NCBI GenBank assembly: GCA_027924585.1
Contig: BSBM01002103.1
Span: 840,315 to 904,314 of the forward strand
Length of the DNA stretch: 64,000 nucleotides
Reading direction: 5' to 3'
Source: Larix kaempferi
Lineage: Eukaryota > Streptophyta > Pinopsida > Pinales > Pinaceae
Position numbers and translations under genes: made by a program. How positions within the stretch are numbered: position 1 is the first letter of the stretch; each line of letters begins with the position of its first letter. Shown here in pieces: positions 48,836 through 58,613 of the stretch. The notes beneath the pieces were generated by a model that saw only the letters and a list, made by a program, of their open reading frames with translations, searched no databases and was not told where the DNA came from.

Positions 48836-49073
48836 TGTGAAGAACCTGCAACAAGTAATTAATGAAAATACACGATATAGAAGAAATAAAAGAACTCAGA
48901 ATCAGTTTTATTGATCGCAAGCCACTTCGAGGGGGTAACCTCCTTTGAGCAAGCTCAATACAAATAACTTCACGGTGCCTTCATATGCCTCAACACACAC
49001 TTATGTACTAAGTCTAGGCGCCAATACTATGGGTCAAAACCATGGGCCAATACAAACTATGGATCAACAATAC
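48836..49073 (-). repeat. Element G 5' LTR, truncated
   Basis: Matches the first 238 bp of 43424-43797 and ends at CAACAATAC, where the H1 LTR begins TGTTAACACC. The remaining 136 bp are not in the window. Confidence 0.85.
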
Positions 49074-49797
49074 TGTTAACACCTAAAAAGTGCTCACTAG
49101 CTCATTCCCTTATTCACATGACCCATTTGTCCACTTTTCCACCATTTGAGCCTCTAAATCCACCAAAAGGTCACCAAAAGACCTTAATACACCCCTTTTC
49201 CCACTCAAAATGATTATTTTTCCTCAAAAAGCATAAAAAACCCTAAAAAAGGGTCCAAAATTCCCAAAAATATTAAAAATGGAATAAAAATGTTCAAAAT
49301 ATTCAAAAAAGGAAAAAGGAGGGAAAAGGTACCTAAACCATGTTGGTCAATACCATTGGCTTCCTCAAAAACCATAATGGTATTCCCCACCACCAAAAAC
49401 TATAAAAAGGTGGTAGGGGCTCCTCACTTTCCATCCATCCATCATCCTATCCTCATGCTGCCAAAATCTCCCATGAGCTTTTGGCCATTGTAGCTACCTT
49501 GGAGAAGGGACCTTTGGAGTTTGGAGTTGCTCACCCTTGGAGCTACTCAACAATCTTCACCACTTGGAGGTATTACCATTGCAAGCACTTGCTTGCCCTT
49601 ATTCTTAATACAAAGTTGTTCTTCATTATATTTCTTGTTCTTGTTTTCTATAATATTTCCATTGTTTGTTTATTTACTTCACATAGATCCATGTTTAATA
49701 TAGTTTAGATTAGTTTGTTATTTATTTCTATTGAAACTGCTGCTACTAGTTAGCAGGTGCCCATTGCGCTAAGCTTGGTTGCAAAACCAATCCAACA
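49074..49797 (+). repeat. H1 5' LTR
   Basis: 724 bp, TGTTAACACC to CCAATCCAACA. It aligns with 52262-52964 and 58614-59303. Distinct shared words include GTGCTCACTAGCTC and TAGTTAGCAGGTGCCCAT. Confidence 0.9.
49401..49410 (+). promoter_or_regulatory. LTR TATA box (H family)
   Basis: TATAAAAAGG is conserved at the same place in all three LTRs (also 52586 and 58941), about 330 bp into the LTR. It is the likely pol II core promoter of the element. Confidence 0.65.
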
Positions 49798-49802
49798 GTT
49801 TT

Positions 49803-49817
49803 TGGCGACTCCGCTGC
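49803..49817 (+). other. H1 primer-binding site
   Basis: TGGCGACTCCGCTGC follows the LTR after five bases and recurs in H2 (52970) and H3 (59309). The TGGCGACTCC start resembles the primer site of Tat/Ogre-type elements, probably tRNA-Arg; the tRNA identity is from memory. Confidence 0.65.
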
Positions 49818-50043
49818 TTTCAAATTATTAGATCTCACTTTTTAGCTTTAGATCTTAGTTTTTGGTAGTTTTAATCAGTTTAATTTATAGATCTGCCACT
49901 CTAGACAGCAGATCCATTGCTATTCTAGATCTTGGCCCATTCTATTGCCATTAACAGCCTGAACTTTTCAATTTTTGGGTTCGTTTTTCGGCGTCCGTGT
50001 ACGGCTTTCGCCTCGCGTCTTTTTTCCCAACAGTCGCGCGGCT

Positions 50044-50198
50044 CATCGCGACTTCGCGGCTCTTTTCCGCGCGACTTCGTGGCCAATTTGTGCGTTGCAC
50101 ATCGCGGCTTCGCAGCCATTTTCCGCGCTGCACATCGCGACTGTGTGACAGAAACCCGCGCGGTCCATCGCGGTTGTTCTGCCAAAACCCGCGATGCA
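50044..50198 (+). repeat. CpG-rich 33-bp tandem repeat in H1 leader
   Basis: Units open with CATCGCGRCT and contain CCGCGC or CCCGCG; about 4.7 units. It is part of a strikingly GC- and CpG-rich block in otherwise AT-rich leader. Homologous to 53209-53439 and 59548-59778, which each have exactly seven units. Confidence 0.85.
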
Positions 50199-51224
50199 AG
50201 TTTTTTTCAATTCGGCCAATCTGTTAAAAAATTAATTTTTTGTTGTATTTTCTGCCCATTTTAGCACATTTTACAGTATTAAAATTCCTGCATTTTTTAC
50301 AGCCATAGAAATATTTTACTATTTAGAATGCTCCTTTAAAAAATCTTTTTAAAAATTTTCAGAAATTGAAAGAAGGATTTATTTGCATTTTATCAAGATA
50401 AAAGCTTTACTGTTTACTTCCTTGATATTTTGCCCATAGCAAATTTTAAAAGAAATCCATTTATTTCTTGAAGAATTCATATTATTTGCTTTCCTATTTC
50501 AAAGATCCTTTGTTTTTTGAATAGTTTTTGCAAATCATTTAATTTCAGTTTAAAATACCACACGTGCACCCACTCAGACACATAATTTAAACTGAGCCTT
50601 AAAATTTACCCTAACTTCAACCAACTTTTAACCCCACTTGGCAAGCACTTAAAGAACTTTGTAGCTAGGTAGAATTGGGGGATAGGTGTTCCAATAACAC
50701 CCCTCAGTTATTACATTTGAGACATAGTTGTTGTCCATTAGGGAACCAAAATCTCTTAGTATTTTTTGGCACAGTCACAACCAGTTTATCAGAGGGCCTC
50801 TCCCCTAGGAAGGTTGAAGTCGTGAGGATGGTTCCGGAAGCCTGAGTGGAATACCGAAATCCATTAAGTAACCGAAGGCTACCATTCGCAGTTCTCGGGA
50901 TATCCCTGTATAGGGGTATTGCGGTCAAAGGACCAAACGAGAGATTTACCTTTTCTGAACGTGTCATGAACGGAGTATCCTAGTTTCCATTCTTTAGGAT
51001 TGATTACTCGGTGTCCCTCCCGGTAGGGGGATATCTAGCCATTGATTCAACACTCAATATTGTCTGACTTGGATTTCATCACCTTGCAGAGAATATCGTT
51101 TGTTGACTCACAATACTTCTAGTTAGGTGTTTGCACGATACAATCCACCTTTGGTCTAGTAGCACCTCTTTTTTCTAGAAGCTGTTTGACAGTTGGTACT
51201 CTGACCATTTTTGTTGCATCCCTC
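50199..51224 (+). other. H1 leader, non-coding
   Basis: Long leader, alignable with 59779-60908 in H3. A few stretches stay readable in both copies (for example a Trp-rich GWFxKPEWNTEIH near 50830 and 60510), but stops prevent calling a gene. Confidence 0.5.
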
Positions 51225-51256
51225 CACCTATTATAGCACAGCTGCTATAATAAGTG
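51225..51256 (+). other. Conserved leader hairpin (H1)
   Basis: CACCTATTATAGCA, loop CAGC, TGCTATAATAAGTG: a 14-bp stem with one mismatch, 32 nt in total, just upstream of the gag reading frame. The H3 copy at 60909-60940 is a perfect stem. Confidence 0.7.
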
Positions 51257-51281
51257 CCTTTTTGAGGTTGATTTTTTTGGC

Positions 51282-52261
51282 TTGAGAGCCTTTATTTTCA
51301 CTCCCCTTTTTGCACCCTTGGTGACATTAGGGTTTCGATTTTTTTATACATTACCATCTTACACTGAAGATTTTTACACAAAAAACATTTTTATCACCAT
51401 TGAGAATTTTAGACGATCACATCGTCTTCAGGGCGAACCCCCAGAGTTCAGTCTACTTGGCTCTCCACGTCACCGATGTCGAGCCTTATCCCTTGACTTG
51501 ACACGTCAATGGCCAAACATACAGTCATCCGATTCTGACATGCCTCACTTCACATCTGATTTTGAGGCAGAATCCGAAAACCCTACTGCGTTATTCCCAA
51601 CCAACCTTATGGCTGGAACACAATTCGACCCACGTTTTACCAGTACCATAGGAGATACATCCACAAAGCCTTCTACTGCAGTGCCATCCATGGCAACAAC
51701 CACCCCCCTAGGTATGCCTAATATGGGGGACACTCCACCTTTAGGAATGCCCAACACAGGACTACCTCCTATTATGGGTATGCCAAACATAGGGGTCACA
51801 CCCCCTATCATTACTACAACCCAGATCCCAGGAATCCCTACTACTATTCCTAACCCTAGTGTAACCCATGTTGCACTTGGAAAAGCTGGTCCATACCAAA
51901 CCACAGCAGTTGGAGGACGCATACCTTCAATACCTAGCATACCCTTAGGAGCCACTGGACCACTACATAATGCTACCATTAATAGTTATGTCCCAACCAC
52001 TACATCACACCCCTCGGCCAGTCTACCATTTCTGGCAAGTTTGAATTTGCCAGAATTGGAAAGACTAACTAATGATCCTATTAGACATGACCCCACTTGG
52101 CCCCCCATGCCCACAAAGCTTCCCTCGGACATCCCGAAGTTTGAAGGAAAACCAAAGGAAAATCTCCAAAACCACATAATGTCATTTCACCTATGGTGTT
52201 CATCTAACTCCATAGTGGATGACTCCATTAGACTAAGACTGTTGCAACGAACGTTCACTGG
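51282..52261 (+). pseudogene. H1 gag, truncated by H2 insertion
   Basis: An open frame of about 326 codons from 51282; the real start is unclear (the first likely ATG, at 51541, is ACG in H3). It contains RLQGEPPEFSLLGSPRHR, an acidic TSDFEAESENPTALF, then three 11-residue repeats (LGMPNMGDTPP type) and a Pro/Thr-rich region. The start of the retrotransposon gag domain follows (PSDIPKFEGKPKENLQNHI, then SIRLRLLQRTFT). It stops at 52261, where the LTR of H2 begins; H3 shows how it would continue (SSAAKWYIKQ). Confidence 0.8.
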
Positions 52262-52964
52262 TGTTAACACCCAAAAAGTGCTCACTAGCTCATTTCCCTA
52301 TTCACATGATCCATTTGTCCACTTTTTCACCATCTGAGCCTCTGAAGCCAACAAAAGGTCACCAAAAGACCTTAGTACACCCCTTCTCCCACTCAAAAAG
52401 ATTATTTTTCCTAAAAAAGCATAAAAACCCTCAAAAAGGGTCCAAATTTCCAAAAATATTAAAAAGGGAATAAAAATATTAATTTTATTCAAAAAAGAAA
52501 AAAGGAAGGAAAAATACCTAAACCATGTTGGTCAATACCATTGGTTTCCACAAAACCACAAATGGTATTCCCCACCACCAAAACCTATAAAAAGGTGGTA
52601 GGGGCTCCTCATTTCACATCCATCCATATTCCTATCCTCATGCTGCCAAAATCTCCCTTGAGTTTTTTGGCCATTATAGCAACCTTGGAGAAAGGACCCA
52701 TTGGAGATTGGAGCTGCTCACCATTGGAGCTACTCAACAACCCTCATCACTTGGAGGTATTGTTATTGCAAGCACTTGCTTGGCCCCATTTTTCAATACA
52801 AAATTATTTCTTATGTTTCTTGTTCTTGTTTTTTAATTCAAAATGCACATGTTAGTTTAGTTTTAGTTTAGATTTAGTTTATTGTTTTTGCTTTATATTG
52901 AAACTACTGCTACTAGTTAGCAGGTGCCCATAGCACTAAGCTTGGTTGCAAAACCAAGCCAACA
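52262..52964 (+). repeat. H2 5' LTR
   Basis: 703 bp, TGTTAACACCC to CCAAGCCAACA, with TATAAAAAG at 52586. It is closer to the H3 LTR than to the H1 LTR by eye. Confidence 0.9.
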
Positions 52965-53208
52965 GTTTTTGGCGACTCCGCTGCTTTTGAATCTTTAGAT
53001 CTCACTTTTGCTTTAGATCTTAGTTTTTGATAGTATTAGTTAGTTTAATTCATAGATCTGCCACCCTAGACAGCAGATCCATTGCTGTTCTAGATCTTGG
53101 CCCATTTTTTAGCCATTAACAGCCCAAAATTCTCAATTTTCGAGTTCGTTTTTCGGCGTCCGCGTACGGCTTTCACCTCACAGCTTTTTGCCCAACAGTC
53201 GCGCGGCT

Positions 53209-53439
53209 CATCGCAACTGCGCGGCTTTTTTCCGCGCGGTTTACCGCAGCTTTGCGGCCATTTAGCGCGTTGCACATCGCGGCTTCGCGGACCTTTTCCG
53301 CGCTGCACATCGCGACTGTGCGACTAAATCCTGCGCTTCACATCGCGGATTCGCGGTCAAAACCCGCACTTCCCATCGTGACTATGCGACAAAAACCCGC
53401 GCGGTCCATCGCGGCTGTTCTGTCAAAACCCGCGATGCT
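53209..53439 (+). repeat. CpG-rich 33-bp tandem repeat in H2 leader
   Basis: 231 bp, seven units of 33 bp, opening CATCGCRRCT or variants. The same unit number is found at 59548-59778. Confidence 0.85.
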
Positions 53440-53649
53440 AATTTTTTCATTCGGCCGAATCATTTAAAAAATTAATTTTTTATATTTTTTGCCCACATAG
53501 CACATTTTTACAGTATTAAATTCCAGCATTGTTTACAGCCATAGAAAAATTTTACTATTTAAAATGCACATTTGAAATAAGTCTTTTTAAAAATTTTCAG
53601 AAATTGAAAGAAGGATCTATTTTTGCATTTTATCAAGATTAGAAATTTT

Positions 53650-54520
53650 TTCTATTAGAACCGTGGAAGAGGACATAACCGTGGTAATAACCAACAGCAT
53701 CATCAAGGTCCTCCACCTCCCAATCCTCCGCAAAATAATAACGTTGCGCCTCCCAACCAGAATCTGGATCGTAATCCCAGGCAGCCCAAAAACAGTAAGC
53801 TTAGAACAAACCATCCTTGTTCTATTTGCGGGGTCTATGGTCATTACACCCATGCTTGCCCACATTTGCAGCGAGCTCGGCAACTCTGGACTGACGATGC
53901 CCATCGTCAGGGGAAAACGGCTCCTCAGCCGCCACCAACCCTCCACCACCACAACATAAACCTTTGGTGTTGTAAAATCCCTTTCCAAACCAGGGTGTAG
54001 TGAACACTCAGCCATTAGCTCCCCCTCAAGGCAACGTGCCACCACAACAGATCACTTATGCAGCCCCTGATCAACCCATGTTCGATTCAGGTACTCACAA
54101 TTTGTTGATGATGTCAACTGCCGATGCCAACCTCCAAACCCATCGGAACCAATATGGCTCCACCTCTGAAGCCCCTCCCACTGACAAAAACACTAACGTT
54201 AATCCCACAGATCAAACGTTACGTATACCTCCGGCTCCACTTGATGGCGCTCCCAAAACACCTCGCTTCCCACTTCGTCGCATCAACAATAATCCCAATG
54301 CTTGTGCTGCGTCGAATTACAACATTGTGGATGACTTAGCCCAGTCTCCTGCAGCCATGTCTGCTTTGGAAGTCCTAAAAAACTATCCTTCGCAGCGCAA
54401 GACTTTGATCTCTTCCATTGGCGCTATTGACCCCAATGATTCACAACTGATCGCATTCGATTCAGACCAGTCCGAACCACGACTGCCTTCCAATTTAGCA
54501 TTCCAAGTTTCCGTTTTTGT
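53650..54520 (+). pseudogene. H2 gag C-terminus with zinc knuckle
   Basis: Begins abruptly at NRGRGHNRGNNQQ-like text fused to leader. The knuckle CSICGVYGHYTHAC is at 53818-53859, within the context LRTNHPC. A Pro/Gln-rich stretch, then APPQGNVPPQQITYAAPDQ and RINNNPNACAASNYNIVDDL follow. Compared with H3, one C is missing from a CCACCCAACC run near 53940, shifting the frame. Normal CAG is kept at 54342, where H3 has TAG. Confidence 0.75.
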
Positions 54521-55525
54521 TCAGAATCTTGTCATCCATAGGTGCATTATCGATGAAGGGCCTCTACATGCGTCATGTCCACATTCATTTGGTAGAAGTT
54601 GGGATCTCGCACTCTCCAGCAGTCCACCACTGCGTTGCGAGCCTACGACGGTCGTTCGGCTCAACCCCAGGGTCTCTTACCTAATGTCCCCGTCCAGCTC
54701 ACGGGTAAAACCGTGCTCATTGACATTGAGGTCATCAATGCCCAACTTGACTATAACCTTTTACTTGGTTGTAGTTACATGTATGCCATGCGGGCTATTG
54801 CCTCATCCATTTTTCATACCATACAGTTCCCCCATGAGGGATGCGTGGTCAAGGTTGACCAACTCACCTATTACGATCCCAAGGCCCCCAACGCACCTGA
54901 AAATGTTCTCCCCATGGTTGAACAACCTGTTTGTGGTGCAACTATCTCATTCATATCCTCAGTAGGACCCGGACTATACTCCGACGCGCCGATGACTTCT
55001 ACATTCCAGGCCATTCCACCACCGTCACCAGAGACCCACGTCGCTAACCTATGCACTATTTCACAAACACCTGGTAATCAACCCTCCTTGTTACCCAAAC
55101 CACCATTGGTCCCTAGTCACATTGGGGTTACACCCATCCACACAATCCCCTTTCTATTTCCTCCTTCGGGTGTAGTAAGCGCCCCGGTTATGGCGACCCT
55201 TAGTCTCCCCAGGTTAACATTGGGATTACCCGTGTGGTATATTTCGCCTCCCGTTCCCCCGCCGACACCCAATGTCATCCTGCAACCGGTGCAGCCCATT
55301 GTCACTTCTACCCAACCACCTCCCGGTATCACGACTCCTTCATCATCTACGAATCCCCCTCCTCTCACCAGGCCCACAGGGGGCAGAGGCCCACAACCAT
55401 ACACTACGGTACCCCCACCCAAAGCAGTTAAACCTCCTCCCGTGTTCAGTGCTCCTCCCAAATGCTCGTTGTGTGATGAGTTAGGACATCCAACCCATCA
55501 GTGTCCACAGTTACCTGCATTATAG
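54521..55525 (+). pseudogene. H2 protease, proline-rich linker and second zinc knuckle
   Basis: Retropepsin start VIHRCIIDEG is followed by a one-base loss in a G run near 54558 (H3 keeps GGGG and reads DEGASTCVMS). The rest is open from 54599: TALRAYDGRSAQPQGLLPNV, VLIDIEVINAQLDYNLLLGC and SYMYAMRAIASSIFHTIQF match the Tat-type protease end (LLGRPWIHA region). A linker of about 150 residues, very rich in Pro and Thr, follows. Then comes a CCHC knuckle, CSLCDELGHPTHQC (55463-55504), and a TAG at 55523. A knuckle after protease is unusual for Gypsy elements. Confidence 0.75.
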
Positions 55526-55531
55526 GAACAC

Positions 55532-56746
55532 ATGCAAATGCTGGACGATGACCCCAACATCCCGGTGGTCAAACTCGATCTAAACCCCATGCCTCGTGAC
55601 AAATCACTGCGTACCAACCACCCTTGTGCGATATGCGGTATTTACGACCATTACTCACATCAATGTCCTGATATCCCAGATTACAGAGCAGCGTTGTATG
55701 AGTTGAACAACGTCAACTTAGAAATATCTCCTCCCCTCATCGAGGAGATCTACCCTCCCCCATCATCCTCATCCGGAGAGATTAACACCATTTACATGAT
55801 CTCTTCGACTACCACTACCTCATCACTTGATTTGACCACTCCAAGCTCCTGCAATGATGGAGAGATTCTAGAGGCTCCTACTGCCTTTAACTATCCTTGG
55901 GAAGACATTCGCCATCGTCCATACTTCCTCCCGGAAGAGACTTCATCCACCACCGCTACCCAATCCACGGTTGAGTCCAAAGATTTCCTTCCTACTAAAG
56001 CCGACTGGTTCAAGGATCCTATTCCTACTTCTGATGCCTCTGCGGAGAATACGGCCAATATTTCTCCCATCATCCACATCGACATCTCTGACCCACCTGA
56101 TGCCCTTCATACCATTATACTAGGAGCCTCCCACAGTGAGCATGAGATTGGAGAATATAAAAAACTGTTCCAAGAATTCACTGATGTCTTTACTTGGTCA
56201 GATATCGAAATGCCTGGCCTTGACCCCGCCATTTATACGAACTCCACTGGATACCCCTCTGTCCGGTCGGCCCCTTCCATTGATCCCGTTCACACACATG
56301 TTCCACTCTGCTACGTCGGTTTCGCCGATGGTGCAAGCCGTTGGTCCCCCAATCTGGCCTCCGCAGCTTGGGTAATATATTCCCTTTCACATGAGTTGAT
56401 CCACATCGATGGAGTGTGTTTGGGTGCTGCTACCAACAACCAGGATGAATATGATGCCGTGACCGGTCTCCTGGCCGCAGGTCTCCAAATGAGCATACGT
56501 CACCTTAACATTTTCTTGGACTCACAACTCCTTGTTTCCCAACTCAACAATGACTACCAGGTACGCGATCCCTATCTTTTCAGAAAATTCCTACGCACTA
56601 AACAAATGGTTAGACAGTTTGAATCCATTTCATTCACACATGTCCCAAGAAACCTCAATAGTGTAGCAGAACATATGGCCAACAACATTCTGGACTGGCA
56701 CACCAATCGCATTATACCAAAACAAAATGTGCATCCACATGCATAA
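55532..56746 (+). CDS. H2 fused ORF: zinc knuckle, RT N-terminus, second RNase H
   Basis: Open for 404 codons. Residues about 26-48 repeat the gag knuckle with its context (LRTNHPCAICGIYDHYSHQC). Next is an acidic Ser/Thr-rich linker, then the RT entry region IGEYKKLFQEFTDVFTWSDI and EMPGLDPAIY near residue 205-230. RT proper is absent; after about 30 residues the sequence is an RNase H (FADGASRWSPNLASAAWVIY; NNQDEYDAVTGLLAAGL; LDSQLLVSQL; VPRNLNSVAEHMAN), the RVT_3/second RNase H of Tat-lineage elements. The DG, E and D positions are visible, while the final Asp region (usually ADxLA) reads AEHMA. The joint is in frame, so this may be a translated deletion derivative. The C-terminus runs into tandem repeats. 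Confidence 0.7.
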   Translation: MQMLDDDPNIPVVKLDLNPMPRDKSLRTNHPCAICGIYDHYSHQCPDIPDYRAALYELNNVNLEISPPLIEEIYPPPSSSSGEINTIYMISSTTTTSSLDLTTPSSCNDGEILEAPTAFNYPWEDIRHRPYFLPEETSSTTATQSTVESKDFLPTKADWFKDPIPTSDASAENTANISPIIHIDISDPPDALHTIILGASHSEHEIGEYKKLFQEFTDVFTWSDIEMPGLDPAIYTNSTGYPSVRSAPSIDPVHTHVPLCYVGFADGASRWSPNLASAAWVIYSLSHELIHIDGVCLGAATNNQDEYDAVTGLLAAGLQMSIRHLNIFLDSQLLVSQLNNDYQVRDPYLFRKFLRTKQMVRQFESISFTHVPRNLNSVAEHMANNILDWHTNRIIPKQNVHPHA

Positions 56747-56930
56747 CATGTGCCTCCACGGGCATATACAAAAAACCAAATGTGCATCCACGTGCATAAC
56801 ATGTGCCTCCACGGGCATATACAAAAAACAAAATGTGCATCCACGTGCATAACATGTGCCTCCACGGGCATATAAAAAATCAAACATGCCTCCAAGGGCG
56901 AACATAAAGACAACAAGTGCATCCATGTGC
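56726..56930 (+). repeat. 53-bp tandem repeat after the RNase H ORF
   Basis: Units AAATGTGCATCCACGTGCAT followed by AACATGTGCCTCCACGGGCA start at about 56726, 56779 and 56831, with a decayed partial unit after 56880. The first unit overlaps the last codons of the ORF. Confidence 0.8.
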
Positions 56931-57054
56931 ATACACGAATATATACCAACATGTCATAGGTGCCCTCAGCACCCAATATTAAAAAAATACATGAGCCGTA
57001 CAAAATAGTGCTTCCCCATATGCTCATCAGCATTTGGGGGCAAATACATATCAT

Positions 57055-57913
57055 CTAGTCATTAGGATCCCTGGGCTCCTCTGGCGCCTCTTCCGTGGGC
57101 CCCGCCGGATCATGGCGAGGCCAAACTCTCCGCTCTGCTGGCCATGCTGGATCATCCCGTAGACGGATCCTCCTCTCAGCCGGCCCTGCCGGGTCATCCC
57201 GAGCACCATCCCTATGCTCTGCCACAAACACCGCTGTCCTCAACAAGAGCGACCGCCACTCACGCGGCGCACCGAAGCAACGCTCCACGATGTCCCGGTC
57301 CAAATCTCTCCAGCCATCCTCAGGGAGTCCAGCTAGAATCATGTCGAATGTCTTTCTGACACCCTCTATGGCATCATCCCGAGGGCCCACCCCTCGCCTA
57401 CGAGCCGCAAATCCTCCACCACGTGGAGGCGGTACCGCTGCAGGAGGTTGGGCAACCACCATCGCCCGCCCCCACCGAGCCACGTAATCGGTAGGTGGTA
57501 CCGGACCAACATCTGCACAATGCAAGTAAACCATCACATACATATCTAACTATAATCATAAACAAATCACATGATATAGTATAAAACAAACCACAAAACA
57601 TACCGTCTAAACCCCAGGCCTGTCCCTGGGCTCGAGGCATCTCTGGGTCCCCTCGATAGTCCATGCCAGCATACGGGTAGTCCTCAATCACCAGGGGCAT
57701 ATGCTCCCACTGCTCATATACCTCCTCCGTAAAAAACCCGTAGACACCACCACCACCACGAGGCATCATATGCCCCCACCGCACCATGCGCGGCTCACTC
57801 ACCAGACCATTACGAATGGGCACCCGTGGTCGCAAGGTCGGCACCCCGCTCGAAGAAAAAACAACATAGAATTTCACGGCCTTCGGGGGCCCGCCTTCAA
57901 ACAAAAAAGACAT
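57055..57913 (-). CDS. Predicted two-exon antisense gene, 255 aa, unknown family
   Basis: Exon 1 57913-57604 and exon 2 57512-57055 join in frame (GLD, then DVGPVPPTDYVARWG) across a 91-bp AT-rich intron with GTATGT and TTGTGCAG ends. The start is the in-frame ATG at 57913 (MSFLFEGGPPKAVKFYVVFS); the frame is open further upstream but has no other ATG. Exons are clearly more GC- and CpG-rich than the neighbourhood. The protein is Pro/Arg/Gly-rich, with VYGFFTEEVYEQWEHMPL, DAIEGVRKTFDMILAGLPED and GWRDLDRDIVERCFGAPREW. It ends in three repeats of a 14-residue unit (RDDPAGPAERR type). No transmembrane or catalytic motif is recognised. A minus-strand TATA box lies at 58058. It could be an antisense ORF of the H family or a captured or resident host gene. 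Confidence 0.6.
57513..57603 (-). other. GT-AG intron in the antisense gene
   Basis: 91 bp with GTATGT at the 5' end, TTGCATTGTGCAG at the 3' end, and strongly AT-rich interior. Splicing completes a GAT codon and keeps the frame between two otherwise separate ORFs. Confidence 0.7.
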
Positions 57914-58056
57914 AATTGAAAAGGCTAAGGCAAATAGGGTTACCTGAAACTCGTAGAATCGAAAACCAATGGTCAAATCTCCCAGAAATCGAGAAAGAGC
58001 TCTGACTGCTCTGCCAAACTCGCACGTAACAATGACACGTCATATGGGCCCCACGC

Positions 58057-58068
58057 CCTATTTATAGA
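58057..58068 (-). promoter_or_regulatory. TATA box of the antisense gene
   Basis: The minus strand reads CTATAAATAGGG about 145 bp upstream of the ATG at 57913. Spacing suits a pol II start near 58030 and a 5' UTR of about 115 nt. Confidence 0.55.
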
Positions 58069-58070
58069 AA

Positions 58071-58354
58071 TTCCACCATTTTTCAAACCGCCATTCCAGT
58101 CTCATACGACGTCCGTTTCTCAAACCGTTGGTACCATTGGAATCAGCACAGCGAGAACTTCATGATAGAATTTTCCTTTTCCTTTTTTCATCAGTTCCAT
58201 TTTTTGACCATTTTTTCCCATGCCCCCTCGTCGCCTCGGTTTACATGCCACATCGACCGACGTCCATTTTTGGCGAGTCTTATATACCCGGATTCATTTT
58301 TTCGCGCTCATGATGATGCTTGAGATCATTTCTCACTCTCACGCCCCGATTTTA
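58071..58354. other. No gene recognised; upstream flank of the antisense gene
   Basis: Contains T/C-rich stretches and no supported ORF. It joins abruptly to H leader sequence near 58355. Confidence 0.4.
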
Positions 58355-58613
58355 TTAGCAATCCATCGCGGCTGTTTTGTCAAAACCCGCGATGTTAATT
58401 TTTTCATTCGGCCGAATCGTTTAAAAAATTAATTTTTTTACTGTATTTTTTTCCCACATAGCACATTTTTACAGTATTAAATTCCAACATTGTTTACAGC
58501 CATAGAAAAATTTTACTATTTAAAATGCACATTTCAAAGAAGTCTTTTTAAAAAATTTCAGAAATTGAAAGAAGGATCTATTTTTGCATTTTATCTAGAT
58601 TAGAAATTTTTGC
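58355..58613 (+). repeat. Orphan H-family leader fragment
   Basis: Starts inside the last 33-bp unit (TCCATCGCGGCTGTT) and aligns with 59746-59990. It ends at AGAAATTTTTGC, where the H3 LTR begins. No LTR or primer site precedes it, so it is a fragment of a further copy that H3 inserted into. Confidence 0.75.

Larger units (their letters stand above)
43424..49073 (-). mobile_element. Chromovirus G (Gypsy, Reina-like)
   Basis: Minus-strand element with a 374-bp 3' LTR (43424-43797), polypurine tract, pol, gag, leader, iMet primer site and a 5' LTR (48836-49073) cut after 238 bp by element H1. Short LTRs and a C-terminal chromodomain suggest a Reina-like chromovirus. It is dead through stops, frameshifts and an RT deletion. 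Confidence 0.85.
49074..52261 (+). mobile_element. Tat-like element H1, 5' part
   Basis: LTR, primer site, leader and the first part of gag of a Tat-like Gypsy family. It inserted into the 5' LTR of G (left flank AATAC) and is itself cut within gag at 52261 by a second copy. Its remainder is not seen in the window. Confidence 0.75.
52262..56930 (+). mobile_element. Tat-like element H2, internally deleted
   Basis: A complete 5' LTR and primer site, then a leader that jumps at about 53650 to the C-terminal part of gag, skipping roughly 3 kb relative to H3. Protease, a linker with zinc knuckles, the N-terminus of RT and a second-type RNase H follow; most of RT, the first RNase H and integrase are missing. 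The 3' limit is unclear. The left flank is ACTGG (52257-52261) in the H1 gag gene. Confidence 0.7.

Noticed and set aside
49925-50264. ORFs in several frames of both strands over the leader repeats (also near 53090-53467 and 59429-59789)
   Set aside because: The unit is 33 bp, a multiple of three and poor in stop triplets, so open frames arise automatically. No start or conservation supports translation.
56572-57054. 160-codon Cys/Met/His-rich minus-strand ORF
   Set aside because: It is the reverse translation of the 53-bp tandem repeat and RNase H end, not a separate gene.
57884-57932. A possible second intron (GTAACC...TTTGAAG) in the antisense gene
   Set aside because: It would be only 49 bp, and its removal shifts the frame into an early stop. 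Reading through keeps the frame and supplies the ATG.
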